The notes under the pieces are model-generated. The model saw only the letters and a program-made list of their open reading frames with translations, did not search any database and was not told where the DNA came from. From an uncultured Lachnospiraceae bacterium (GTDB taxonomy: Bacteria; Bacillota; Clostridia; Lachnospirales; Lachnospiraceae): DNA of 64,000 bases. The position numbers and the translations under genes are program-made. Shown piece by piece: positions 24,586 to 32,478 of this stretch. The DNA lies in contig CATOPL010000006.1 in assembly GCA_951802115.1 (NCBI GenBank), positions 94,179 through 158,178 on the forward strand, written 5' to 3'. The stretch's first letter is position 1. Every line of letters starts with the position of its first letter.

Positions 24586-25125
24586 ATGCAGAACATTTTA
24601 ATTGTTGTGGACATGCAGAATGATTTTATTGACGGAGCTCTGGGAACCAAGGAGGCCGAGGCGATCGTGCCGGGAGTGAAACAGAAAATTGAGCGTTTTC
24701 AGGGACGTGTAATCTTCACCCGGGATACACACGGAGAAAATTATATGAATACGCAGGAGGGGCAAAAGCTTCCTGTGCCTCATTGCATCAAAGGAACGCA
24801 GGGATGGCAGATCAGCCCGGAGCTTGCATCGCTTTGCCAGGATACACCGGTTGACAAGGTGACTTTTGGCGCTTCTGAACTGGGAGACATACTGAAAGAA
24901 GCAGATCAGAGAGAAACGGTCGAAAGCGTCACGTTGATCGGGCTTTGTACGGATATCTGCGTTATTTCCAATGCTCTTCTTGCAAAAGCTTTTCTGCCGG
25001 AGGCAAAAATCGTTGTAGATGCTTCCTGCTGTGCAGGTGTAACTCCGGAAAGCCATAAAAATGCTCTGGAAGCAATGAAAGTATGTCAGATTGAAGTGGA
25101 AAATGAGCAGAACGGTATGGCGTAA
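24586..25125 (+). CDS. Isochorismatase-family cysteine hydrolase (nicotinamidase-like)
   Basis: This 179-residue protein begins MQNILIVVDMQNDFIDGALG with the catalytic Asp, has a Lys in PVDKVTFGAS and the nucleophile region GLCTDICVISNALL, giving the Asp-Lys-Cys triad of the family. Motif FTRDTHGENY and PHCIKGTQGW fit nicotinamidases, which turn nicotinamide into nicotinate for NAD salvage. Other family members hydrolyse different amides, so the activity is probable, not certain. AGAAGGAGA lies about 8 bases before the ATG. The gene is separated from mogA by 60 bases and may belong to the same transcript. Confidence 0.87.
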   Translation: MQNILIVVDMQNDFIDGALGTKEAEAIVPGVKQKIERFQGRVIFTRDTHGENYMNTQEGQKLPVPHCIKGTQGWQISPELASLCQDTPVDKVTFGASELGDILKEADQRETVESVTLIGLCTDICVISNALLAKAFLPEAKIVVDASCCAGVTPESHKNALEAMKVCQIEVENEQNGMA

Positions 25126-25382
25126 TACTGTTTTGAGGAGAGTTATACCGCAGATTTAAGAAAAGAAAGTGAAAAGATTTGCTGTCGGCAGAAATTTTCA
25201 GGATATTTCGCCCTGGCTGTAATTGGTACTGGCGGACGTGAGATCAAAGAGTCTGTACCATGCATTTGTAAAATTTGGTTTGATTTGAATTCTGAATTGG
25301 TATGAAAATAAAAGGGGTACAAAATGCGGTCTGCCCTCTGCAGCGGCATATTGTACCCTTTTGTGCGGGAGTTATAAAATAG

Positions 25383-25964
25383 TTATTTCTGTGCAGGCAA
25401 CGCTACACGGATGATTCTCTGGAAAGCTTCGATAAATATGTAGACAATGATAATATTTACGAAGAAATTCAGCGTACATTTGATCAGTCTGCTGGTTAAC
25501 AGTACCTGAAGCGGAGTTCCATACATCAGATACAGCCACAGAGACGTGAATGTGATACTGATAAGATACTCCACAAACGCACAGCCCGCAGCGCGGAATT
25601 TTGTCACCCGTGCTTTGTAAAGGATCAGGCCGCACAACGCGCCGACCAGAGCATAACTGAGTGAAAAACCCGGGAAATAGGCAAAGCCGCGAACCAGACA
25701 GTTCAGCATATCGCCGAGGAATCCCACTACGAATCCCATAACCGGTCCGCCGACCATTCCGGCGGCGATAAATGCGAGAAAACCGATTCGAATTTCCAGC
25801 GTGGGGGAGAGTACAATGTTACAGAAGGAAAGAACCACATAAAGGGCGATCAACAGACCGCACATACAAAGATGGGGCACTTTCCGGAGATTTTCGAGCT
25901 GACTCCGAAAATCCAGAGCTTCCCTGGGGCTTTTGAGACTGAAAGTATCTTTTGAAATCTGCAT
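25383..25964 (-). CDS. folT: Folate ECF transporter S component
   Basis: The 193-residue membrane protein has about five to six helices and the S-component patterns IALYVVLSFCNIVLSPTLEIRIGFL and GMVGGPVMGFVVGFLGDMLNCLV. I chose ATG 25964 with GGAGGTG about 10 bases upstream. S components give substrate specificity to the shared EcfAAT energy module, which is not in this window. The folate assignment rests on the THF riboswitch 140 bases upstream on the same strand and on overall similarity to FolT proteins. The energy module must be encoded elsewhere. Confidence 0.88.
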   Translation of the reverse strand: MQISKDTFSLKSPREALDFRSQLENLRKVPHLCMCGLLIALYVVLSFCNIVLSPTLEIRIGFLAFIAAGMVGGPVMGFVVGFLGDMLNCLVRGFAYFPGFSLSYALVGALCGLILYKARVTKFRAAGCAFVEYLISITFTSLWLYLMYGTPLQVLLTSRLIKCTLNFFVNIIIVYIFIEAFQRIIRVALPAQK

Positions 25965-26103
25965 AAAAAATACACCTCCATAGATGAAATGCAGGGCGGG
26001 AGGAAACCTCCTTCCATGGCGAGGAATGAATCCTCCACTGAAATGATAAGTAGCACAACATAAATAATATCTTTCAGGCACCACATCTGAGATGTACTCA
26101 TAT

Positions 26104-26198
26104 GTAGCAACGGGTGCGAATCAAACATCGTAAACCTCGAGGGCTTTTCGTTCCGTGACAACTCCCCATCCACGGACACTTAACGCGTAAGATTCTAC
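26104..26198 (-). promoter_or_regulatory. Tetrahydrofolate (THF) riboswitch of folT
   Basis: Read on the reverse strand, the element begins GTAGAATC, then ACGCGTTAAGTG, CCGTGGATGGGGAGTTG, TCACGGAACGAAAAGC and ends GCACCCGTTGCTAC. The internal stem CCGTG/CACGG, the GCGTTAAGTG core and the 3' G(C)A(C)CCG(U) strand match the known THF riboswitch class, which turns down folate uptake and synthesis genes when folate is plentiful. Between it and folT are further short hairpins, including GGAGG-TTT-CCTCC, that may form the expression platform. Confidence 0.9.
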
Positions 26199-26221
26199 TT
26201 CGCTATTATTTACTTGTCCTT

Positions 26222-26249
26222 ATTATAACACTTGTTTGAAAATATGCAA
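26222..26249 (-). promoter_or_regulatory. Promoter of the folT leader
   Basis: On the reverse strand TTGCAT (26249-26244), 16 bases, TATAAT (26227-26222). RNA would start near 26215, about 17 bases before the riboswitch. Confidence 0.7.
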
Positions 26250-26386
26250 GATACTATCGGTTTTTTTGGTAAAAATTTACTGAAAAAGTTTTCGTTCAGG
26301 TCGTAAAACAGGCAGAGGGGAGGCTGCGCACGGTCAGGCGTCCGGGTGAGCGACAGCAGTCTGAATAGAAAGGTATTTGAAAATGA

Positions 26387-26415
26387 TTGCAGAAATTGAG
26401 AAGAGTCGCTATAAT
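26387..26415 (+). promoter_or_regulatory. Promoter of nudC
   Basis: TTGCAG (26387-26392), 17 bases, TATAAT (26410-26415), with a start near 26422 and a 58-base leader. It is divergent from the folT promoter. Confidence 0.65.
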
Positions 26416-26479
26416 AAGCATATTGCTGCAGGTTGGCTGTGCAGATAATGTGAATCAATAACAAAAAAGGGATGAGGGA

Positions 26480-27307
26480 ATGATACAGGATATCGCACCA
26501 AAAAAATATGACAATCATTATGTAGAGCAGCTTCCCGAACCAAAAGACTGGCTTTTGGTTTATCGGGACAAGGATGTGTTATGCCGTTTTGAAGCTGGGA
26601 TGATATTTTTTCCCAGGGTAGAAGAGATTCTGCAAAAAGAGAAAGATATGACCTATTTGTTTTCTATCAGCGGAGAACGTTTTTTTCTTCTGAAAAATCA
26701 GATAGAACAGGAGCCGGATGGATACATATGGGAAAAACCACCCGTATTTCGGAATGCAAAGCCGCAGTATCGGGGGTTTGCAGGAATCACCGGCCAGCAG
26801 CTGGAGGAGTGGTATCATTCTAATCGGTTTTGCGGAAGCTGCGGAGCGCCGATGGTGCCTGATCATGCCGAACGGATGGTACGCTGCGAGGGGTGCGGCA
26901 ATATGGTGTATCCGAAGATCTGTCCGGGGGTGATCGTGGCGGTTACGGACGGGAACCGTCTGCTCCTGACCAAGTATGCCAATCGTCCCGGGGTAGTGAA
27001 TTATGCACTGGTGGCGGGATTCACGGAAGTAGGGGAAACTCTGGAAGAGACTGTTCAGAGAGAGGTGATGGAGGAAGTCGGGCTGAAAGTAAAAAATATC
27101 CGTTATTATAAGAGTCAGCCCTGGTCCTTTTCTTCTACACTGCTCTGCGGTTTTATCTGTGATGTAGATGGCGGTACGGATATTACTCTGGACCGGACAG
27201 AACTTGCTGTGGCAGAGTGGTTTGAACGGGAAAATATCCCTCTGGAGGACGACGGAGTCAGCCTGACCAGAGAGATGATCGATCAGTTTAAGAATGGGAA
27301 AATTTAG
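26480..27307 (+). CDS. nudC: NAD+ diphosphatase (NADH pyrophosphatase) NudC
   Basis: The 275-residue protein has a zinc ribbon with Cys118, Cys121, Cys136 and Cys139, a Nudix box at about 180-201 (GFTEVGETLEETVQREVMEEVG) and the NudC signature SQPWSFS at 212-218, which fixes specificity for NAD(H). The enzyme cleaves NAD(H) to NMN and AMP and removes NAD caps from RNA in some bacteria. Its GATGAGGGA ribosome binding site is close to the ATG. The 3' end overlaps the convergent WYL gene by 20 bases. Confidence 0.93.
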   Translation: MIQDIAPKKYDNHYVEQLPEPKDWLLVYRDKDVLCRFEAGMIFFPRVEEILQKEKDMTYLFSISGERFFLLKNQIEQEPDGYIWEKPPVFRNAKPQYRGFAGITGQQLEEWYHSNRFCGSCGAPMVPDHAERMVRCEGCGNMVYPKICPGVIVAVTDGNRLLLTKYANRPGVVNYALVAGFTEVGETLEETVQREVMEEVGLKVKNIRYYKSQPWSFSSTLLCGFICDVDGGTDITLDRTELAVAEWFERENIPLEDDGVSLTREMIDQFKNGKI

Positions 27308-28274
27308 CTGAAAAAAGTGTCGCCTGCTGCCAGAGACGTTTCTTTACCTGAGCTAAAAAGTTTTCAGGTCCGGTCACACGGACGGCGGGGCCAAAAGACA
27401 GCACTTCAATAAGCAGTTCTGTTTCCGTGGAATTATTGTAATAGATGAGGCATTCCCAGGTGTCCTCATCTATTTTTCTGGTTTGCTTCTCATAGTTGGC
27501 AAAATGAAGCATGGCGCGCTCCAGTGCGTTTCTCCGGTTTTTAATAAGCAGCCGGACCGGTTCATGATAATAAGATTTTCGAATCACATTTTCAAACTCA
27601 AAATCTTCTTCATCATGACGGGGAAGAAGACGGACTTCTTGAATACCGCACAGATTAATCGTGCGGACATAAATAGAATGTCGTTCGTTTTCCGGAACAG
27701 CCAGCAGACGAAACTGATCGTTTTTGACAGAGTATTCGAGCTTCAGCGGCAGATAACGGTGTGTGATCCGGTTTCCTTTCATAGACTGATAAGAAATATG
27801 TACATATTGTCGCCGGGAGATTGCGGTAAGCAGAGTCTGAAAATGCTGACGGTATGCCAAAGAAGCGTAATCATCTCCGTTTTTGTACTGGTCATAGTAG
27901 TGAAAATCATCAGAATTCCAGAGAATTTCGGCGTTTTCTGTGTAATATTCCAGGGCTGTCAGTTCTTCGTCGGTAAAAAACAGCCGGAAGCGTTCATCCT
28001 GTATCAGAGTTCTGATCCAGGAACGCTGAAGCAGAGTAAAAGGCATGGATGCATGTTCGGCTGTCAGACTCTGAAAAGAAGTTCCGTCGAAGGACAGAAG
28101 CTTCCATTCGCCTCCGGTCAGTTTGGGGAGAATATAGAGACTGCTTTCTGAAAATCCCATATCTGTACAGATCCGGTGGATTTGTTCCTTTGTAAGCGGA
28201 TGCTTTTCTGCTTCTTTTAAAATATGATCAACAATCTGATAATAACAGTTATAGATTTCTGAAAATAATTCCAT
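27288..28274 (-). CDS. WYL-domain regulator (second of a tandem pair)
   Basis: About 328 residues. The centre has the WYL-type pattern: RRQYVHISYQSMKGNRITHRYLPLKLEYSVKNDQFRLLAV, followed by the WCX-like C-terminal region with LIYYNNSTETELLIEVLSFGPAVRV. WYL domains bind nucleic acid or nucleotide ligands and occur in regulators of phage defence and DNA damage genes. No clear helix-turn-helix is visible at the N-terminus. I chose ATG 28274 (MELFSEIYNCYY). It lies 29 bases downstream of the other WYL gene on the same strand, so the two are probably translated from one message. Confidence 0.82.
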   Translation of the reverse strand: MELFSEIYNCYYQIVDHILKEAEKHPLTKEQIHRICTDMGFSESSLYILPKLTGGEWKLLSFDGTSFQSLTAEHASMPFTLLQRSWIRTLIQDERFRLFFTDEELTALEYYTENAEILWNSDDFHYYDQYKNGDDYASLAYRQHFQTLLTAISRRQYVHISYQSMKGNRITHRYLPLKLEYSVKNDQFRLLAVPENERHSIYVRTINLCGIQEVRLLPRHDEEDFEFENVIRKSYYHEPVRLLIKNRRNALERAMLHFANYEKQTRKIDEDTWECLIYYNNSTETELLIEVLSFGPAVRVTGPENFLAQVKKRLWQQATLFSAKFSHS

Positions 28275-28303
28275 ACAGCTCGTCTGCTCCTTTCCATGGC
28301 ATT

Positions 28304-29542
28304 TTATAACAGGCCGTACATTTGAGCCATTTCCCGGATGTCCTGATAGAATTTCCGGCACAGAAAAGGATTGCTGGATTCAAAAGAAAGAATCCTGCCG
28401 ATGAATGTTCTGATCCAGGGCATGAGTTCATTGCCGTCAAAAACCGTGATTTCGTAGGACCAGATATCCTGCTTTATACGGGTTACGGTTCCGCCTCTTC
28501 CCTCCCGTTCAAGCCGGGTTATGATATAGTCTTCAACTCCCTGCCGGACAGACAGAGTCATCCGGACAGTATCCATTTCATGACTGATACCGAAAGAGAC
28601 TCCGAAACAAAAAGGAAGATTGTTTTTCAGTTTGTTTTTATAATATTCATAGTCGGCATATGGCTCCAGCAGCACGACGTTCTGGATCTGGTCCAGCCTC
28701 AGAGTAGTAAATCTGCGGATTTTTGTCTGATAGCCGCACAGGAAACGGCGTCCGGTACGGGTGCTCACGAAAATCTGCAAAGGGACGACAGAGAACTTTT
28801 CTTCCTGTGTGCGGGCAGTCCGGTTGCTTTGGTTCAGCAGACGGATTGTGCGCTGTTCACGGATGGCCTGTAAAAGCTTAGACAGGATTTCGTCCTCCAA
28901 AGTAAAACCGCAGTAGCCATGTTTGACAAGGAAGATGCCGTTGCCGGTTTTCTGGCTGTCCAGAATCGTACTTCCGATAAAGCCAAAGGGTGTGGCGAGC
29001 TGGCAGAAGCGGATGGCGTGAAGAAGCTGGGGAAGGATTCCGGGAAAAGAACGTGCCGGTTCCGGATTCAGAGAGTAAAAAAGTTTCCGGCCTTTTCTGC
29101 CGGTGGTAAGAATGCCCTCTTTCACATATTCATTCGCTTTTTTCCGCACGAGCTGGGATTCAAACAGGACGCCGTACCGGTCCACAATCAGATTGGTCAG
29201 TTCGTCGGCGGTATAACTTTCGCCGGCATGAAACAGATCCAGAAAGAAAAAATGCAGCATGATATCGTTGGCTGTGAAGCTTCTGGATTTCCAGACCCGG
29301 TAGAGCGGATTTGTGTCAAGCAGATTGCTGTCCAGTGCGATGGAGACAGTTTTTCCCTGCGTTCCGTAATCCGTCCGTATATATTCTGACAGCCAGGATT
29401 CAATCCGGCGTCTCTCGTTGTCGTAGGTTCGTCCGCTTTTGACTGTAAAATCGTCTCTGGATTTAAAACCATAGACCAGAAAATCACGGACATAGTTCCG
29501 GCTTTTCTGAAAAGACTTGATTAATTCCTGAAATTCTGACAT
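28304..29542 (-). CDS. WYL-domain regulator (first of a tandem pair)
   Basis: About 412 residues, starting MSEFQELIKSFQKSRNYVRDF with AAGGAG 8 bases before ATG 29542. An N-terminal helical region (NERRRIESWLSEYI) is followed by a winged-helix-like part (ELTNLIVDRYGVLFESQLVRKKANEYVKEGIL) and a WYL module (FSVVPLQIFVSTRTGRRFLCGYQ). It probably binds DNA and senses a nucleotide or nucleic-acid ligand. No defence genes flank the pair, so the target is unknown. The pair is divergent from the penicillin-binding protein gene. Confidence 0.8.
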   Translation of the reverse strand: MSEFQELIKSFQKSRNYVRDFLVYGFKSRDDFTVKSGRTYDNERRRIESWLSEYIRTDYGTQGKTVSIALDSNLLDTNPLYRVWKSRSFTANDIMLHFFFLDLFHAGESYTADELTNLIVDRYGVLFESQLVRKKANEYVKEGILTTGRKGRKLFYSLNPEPARSFPGILPQLLHAIRFCQLATPFGFIGSTILDSQKTGNGIFLVKHGYCGFTLEDEILSKLLQAIREQRTIRLLNQSNRTARTQEEKFSVVPLQIFVSTRTGRRFLCGYQTKIRRFTTLRLDQIQNVVLLEPYADYEYYKNKLKNNLPFCFGVSFGISHEMDTVRMTLSVRQGVEDYIITRLEREGRGGTVTRIKQDIWSYEITVFDGNELMPWIRTFIGRILSFESSNPFLCRKFYQDIREMAQMYGLL

Positions 29543-29713
29543 GGTATCACTCCTTGTGCAGATTTTGTTCACGGGGGTGTTTTCCTTGATTATACTCCTG
29601 ATGTTTAATAAATTCAATTTGTTCATGCAGAGAGTGTCTGCCGGCGGATATCCGGGACACTGAAATGGACAGGAACATACAGATGCTGCTTTAAAATTTC
29701 TGGAATGATAGTG

Positions 29714-29742
29714 GTGCATCTTTCATAATATAGTAGTATAAT
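29714..29742 (+). promoter_or_regulatory. Candidate promoter of the penicillin-binding protein gene
   Basis: TATAAT at 29737-29742 with GTGCAT 17 bases upstream (29714-29719). If used, the ATG at 29741 lies inside the -10 box and translation must start downstream, at TTG 29774. Confidence 0.4.
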
Positions 29743-29773
29743 GTCTTTGAAATCGATTTTTGGGAGAAGCCTT

Positions 29774-32059
29774 TTGTCTGTAATAAAAAAGATTTGTAAA
29801 ATATTTTTGATTCTGTTTTTACTTGTCCTCCTTTTCGTCTGCGCGGCATGCGGCATTTTGTATTACAAATATTATCCGGTCTATCGGGATTATCAGAAAG
29901 ATGCCGTGCATGCAGTTGTAGAGTCAGATGAGGACACATTTAGAAAAAATCTGAGCAGCTATATCTATGATGACGGCGGTTCTCTGATCAGCAAACTGTC
30001 AGTGGATACCAATTCAGATTATCTGAATTATGAAGAGATTCCAGTGCGCGTGATTCAGGCGTTTACAGCCGTGGAGGACAGGCGTTTCTGGGAACATGGA
30101 GGATATGATCTCAATGGGATCATAAGAGTATGCTGGCGTTATTTTGTGACCAAAGGAGAGGAAAAGCACGGGGCCAGTACAATCACACAGCAGCTAGCAA
30201 GAAGTGTGTTTTTGTCCAGTGAGGTGACAATGGAGCGGAAAGCGCGAGAGATCCTGATTGCAGTTGAACTGGAGAAAAAATACAGTAAGGAACAGATTCT
30301 GGAATTTTATATCAACAGCGCATATTTTTCCGGACGCTGTTATGGAATTGAGGCGGCGGCGGTCAGATATTTTGGAAAGACCTCCAGCGAACTGAGTCTG
30401 AGCGAGACTGCATATCTGTGCGCGATTCCCAATGCGCCCTCTTATTATGATCCGGTGGAACACGGAGAAAATACAATACAAAGAAGGGACAAGATACTGG
30501 CAGATATGCAGGAATGCGGTTACATTACAGAACGGGAACGACTGGAAGCCTGCAGTGAGGAAATTGTGCTCAGTCCTCAGCCGGAAGAGAGACTGCAGAA
30601 CTATGAGACGACTTATGCGGTTGACTGTGCAGTCCGGTATCTGATGAGCCTGGATGGTTTTGCATTTCGGTACGAATTTGAAAGTATGGATACGTACAGG
30701 GCGTATATGGAACATTATAATGATATTTATGAGGCCTGCCGGGGAAAACTGTATACGGGAGGATATGTCATTACAACGTCTCTGAATCAGGAAAAACAGG
30801 AGCTTTTACAGAGTACCATCGATAAAATTCTGGCTTTTGACGAGGAGATCGCAGGGGAAGGAATCTATGCGCTTCAGAGCGCTTCGGCGGTGATTGATAA
30901 TCAGACGCATAAAGTGGTGGCCATTGTTGGCGGAAGGAGTCAGAAGACAGATATCTATACTCTGAATCGCGCATATCAGTCCTATCGTCAGCCCGGCAGT
31001 TCTCTGAAGCCGCTGGCAGTGTACGCACCGGCGCTGGATCAGGGTTATACTGCGGATTCGATTTTGCGCAATATCAGTATATCGAAAGCAAAAGAAATGG
31101 GGATTGAGGCGGCGAAACTGCAGGGAAGCGGCGTAAGGCTGGATCAGGCAGTGGAAAAATCCATTAACGGCTGCGCCTGGTGGCTGTTTTGCTGTCTCAC
31201 TCCTCAGAAGGCGCTTTCCTATGTCAGGCAGATGGAGTTTGCCAGGATTGTTCCCGACGATGATTATCCGGCGTCTTCACTGGGCGGACTCACATTCGGG
31301 GTGACTGCGGTTGAGATGGCGAACGGGTATTCAACGCTGGTCAACCAGGGGGAATACCACAGAGCTTCCTGTCTGACTTCCCTGAAAGACCGGGATGGAA
31401 TGGAGCTGTATCGGGAACCGGGAGCGCAGCAGGTTTATTCTCCCTGGGCGGCGTCGGAGATGGTGGAGATTATGAAAGGCGTCATCCGTTCAGGAACGGC
31501 GGCTTCCATGAAGTGGGAGCAGGATGTGGAGGCGGCGGGAAAGACCGGTACGACAAATGAATGTAAGGATGGATGGTTCTGCGGGGTTACACCGGATTAT
31601 TCCATGAGCGTGTGGGTCGGATATGATGAACCGCGGATTCTTGAAAATCTGTATGGTGCAACTTATCCGGCATCCATATGGAAAGAAGTGATGTCCGGGC
31701 TGATAGAGGACAGCAGTAATAAAACGTTTATAAAGGCGGAGGAAGAAGGAAAGGAGCTGTATGACCGCTCGGGAGCGCAGCCGTACGACAGTTATCTGCC
31801 GGGGCGTGACGATAACGAAGTGCTGTCAGAAGGATATACGGTGAAAAATTACAGAGAGGATCATATGCTTGCTGATCAGGCAGAACTGATCATGTATCAG
31901 ATGTCCGGGCTGAGCCTGGAAAATGAATCTGACCGGGAGGAATGGCAGAAACTGTACCAAGATGCAGAACATCTGGTTGAACAGATCTACAGCAGAAAAT
32001 TATATGCGAAAGAGTCTGAAAAGCTGAAGTCATTAAAAGAACAGACAGAAATGGATTGA
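29774..32059 (+). CDS. Class A penicillin-binding protein (transglycosylase-transpeptidase)
   Basis: About 761 residues. One N-terminal membrane helix (IFLILFLLVLLFVCAACGILYY) anchors a GT51 transglycosylase domain with VEDRRFWEHGG and GASTITQQLAR, followed by a transpeptidase with the nucleophile motif SSLK in RQPGSSLKPL, SIN in the second motif, and KTGTT near residue 590. It polymerises and cross-links peptidoglycan at the outer membrane face. I prefer TTG 29774, with GGGAG 7 bases upstream, because the in-frame ATG 29741 overlaps a TATAAT box; the choice is uncertain. The C-terminal 100 residues are acidic and Ser/Lys-poor, without PASTA repeats. Confidence 0.9.
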   Translation: MSVIKKICKIFLILFLLVLLFVCAACGILYYKYYPVYRDYQKDAVHAVVESDEDTFRKNLSSYIYDDGGSLISKLSVDTNSDYLNYEEIPVRVIQAFTAVEDRRFWEHGGYDLNGIIRVCWRYFVTKGEEKHGASTITQQLARSVFLSSEVTMERKAREILIAVELEKKYSKEQILEFYINSAYFSGRCYGIEAAAVRYFGKTSSELSLSETAYLCAIPNAPSYYDPVEHGENTIQRRDKILADMQECGYITERERLEACSEEIVLSPQPEERLQNYETTYAVDCAVRYLMSLDGFAFRYEFESMDTYRAYMEHYNDIYEACRGKLYTGGYVITTSLNQEKQELLQSTIDKILAFDEEIAGEGIYALQSASAVIDNQTHKVVAIVGGRSQKTDIYTLNRAYQSYRQPGSSLKPLAVYAPALDQGYTADSILRNISISKAKEMGIEAAKLQGSGVRLDQAVEKSINGCAWWLFCCLTPQKALSYVRQMEFARIVPDDDYPASSLGGLTFGVTAVEMANGYSTLVNQGEYHRASCLTSLKDRDGMELYREPGAQQVYSPWAASEMVEIMKGVIRSGTAASMKWEQDVEAAGKTGTTNECKDGWFCGVTPDYSMSVWVGYDEPRILENLYGATYPASIWKEVMSGLIEDSSNKTFIKAEEEGKELYDRSGAQPYDSYLPGRDDNEVLSEGYTVKNYREDHMLADQAELIMYQMSGLSLENESDREEWQKLYQDAEHLVEQIYSRKLYAKESEKLKSLKEQTEMD

Positions 32060-32084
32060 CAGAAACGAAAGATTGTCCTATAAT
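32056..32084 (+). promoter_or_regulatory. Consensus promoter of the ABC-F leader
   Basis: TTGACA (32056-32061), 17 bases, TATAAT (32079-32084): both boxes are perfect matches to the sigma-A consensus. It overlaps the end of the preceding gene and would start RNA near 32091, leaving a leader of about 390 bases before the ABC-F gene. Confidence 0.85.
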
Positions 32085-32123
32085 ACAGGAAGTTTGGTGA
32101 ATATTGTGAAGAGAGGTGAAAAG

Positions 32124-32135
32124 ATGAGAATATAA
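32124..32135 (+). CDS. Three-codon upstream reading frame (Met-Arg-Ile-stop)
   Basis: ATG AGA ATA TAA follows AGAGGTGAAAAG, a usable ribosome binding site, about 33 bases into the predicted RNA. Very short upstream frames of this kind are known in attenuators of ABC-F and other antibiotic-resistance genes, where drug-stalled ribosomes prevent terminator formation. The peptide itself is too short to act otherwise. Confidence 0.6.
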   Translation: MRI

Positions 32136-32147
32136 TCAGCTTTGGAT

Positions 32148-32247
32148 AACATGAGACTTTGTTGTCTGCGGTATCGTTCTGGATACAGAAAGATATGGCT
32201 TTGTCATGTTGCCAAAAGTGGATTATGTTCTCATAATCTCTCTTTTT
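32148..32247 (+). terminator. Folded leader ending in a terminator before the ABC-F gene
   Basis: AACATGA (32148-32154) pairs with TCATGTT (32204-32210) and encloses GTATC-GTTCTG-GATAC (32171-32186). Next comes GATTATG-TTCT-CATAATC (32221-32238) followed by TCTCTTTTT, a terminator about 240 bases before the start codon of the ABC-F gene. The placement fits premature termination unless ribosomes stall upstream. Confidence 0.7.
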
Positions 32248-32385
32248 GCGTTCATTTAAAAACGTGTTTGAAAACTGTTATCTGCAAATCGGAGTATGTA
32301 AAGAGCAGGGATGGATTTTCAAATATGTTTCGGTTGGAAAGAAAGAGATGAAAAGACATAATCCGGAGTCATTTGGCAGCAAATG

Positions 32386-32421
32386 GTTCCTTTTTTATGC
32401 GTATTTTGCCGAAAAAGGAAC
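32386..32421 (+). repeat. Second hairpin in the ABC-F leader
   Basis: GTTCCTTTTT (32386-32395) pairs with AAAAAGGAAC (32412-32421), a perfect 10-bp stem. A competing pair ATGTTC / GAACAT lies at about 32424-32462. These may form alternative structures in front of the ribosome binding site. The stretch 32250-32385 shows nothing else clear. Confidence 0.5.
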
Positions 32422-32478
32422 AAATGTTCTGTTCTGAGGAATCAGGATTAGGAATGGAACATCGGAAAGGAGGATCAG

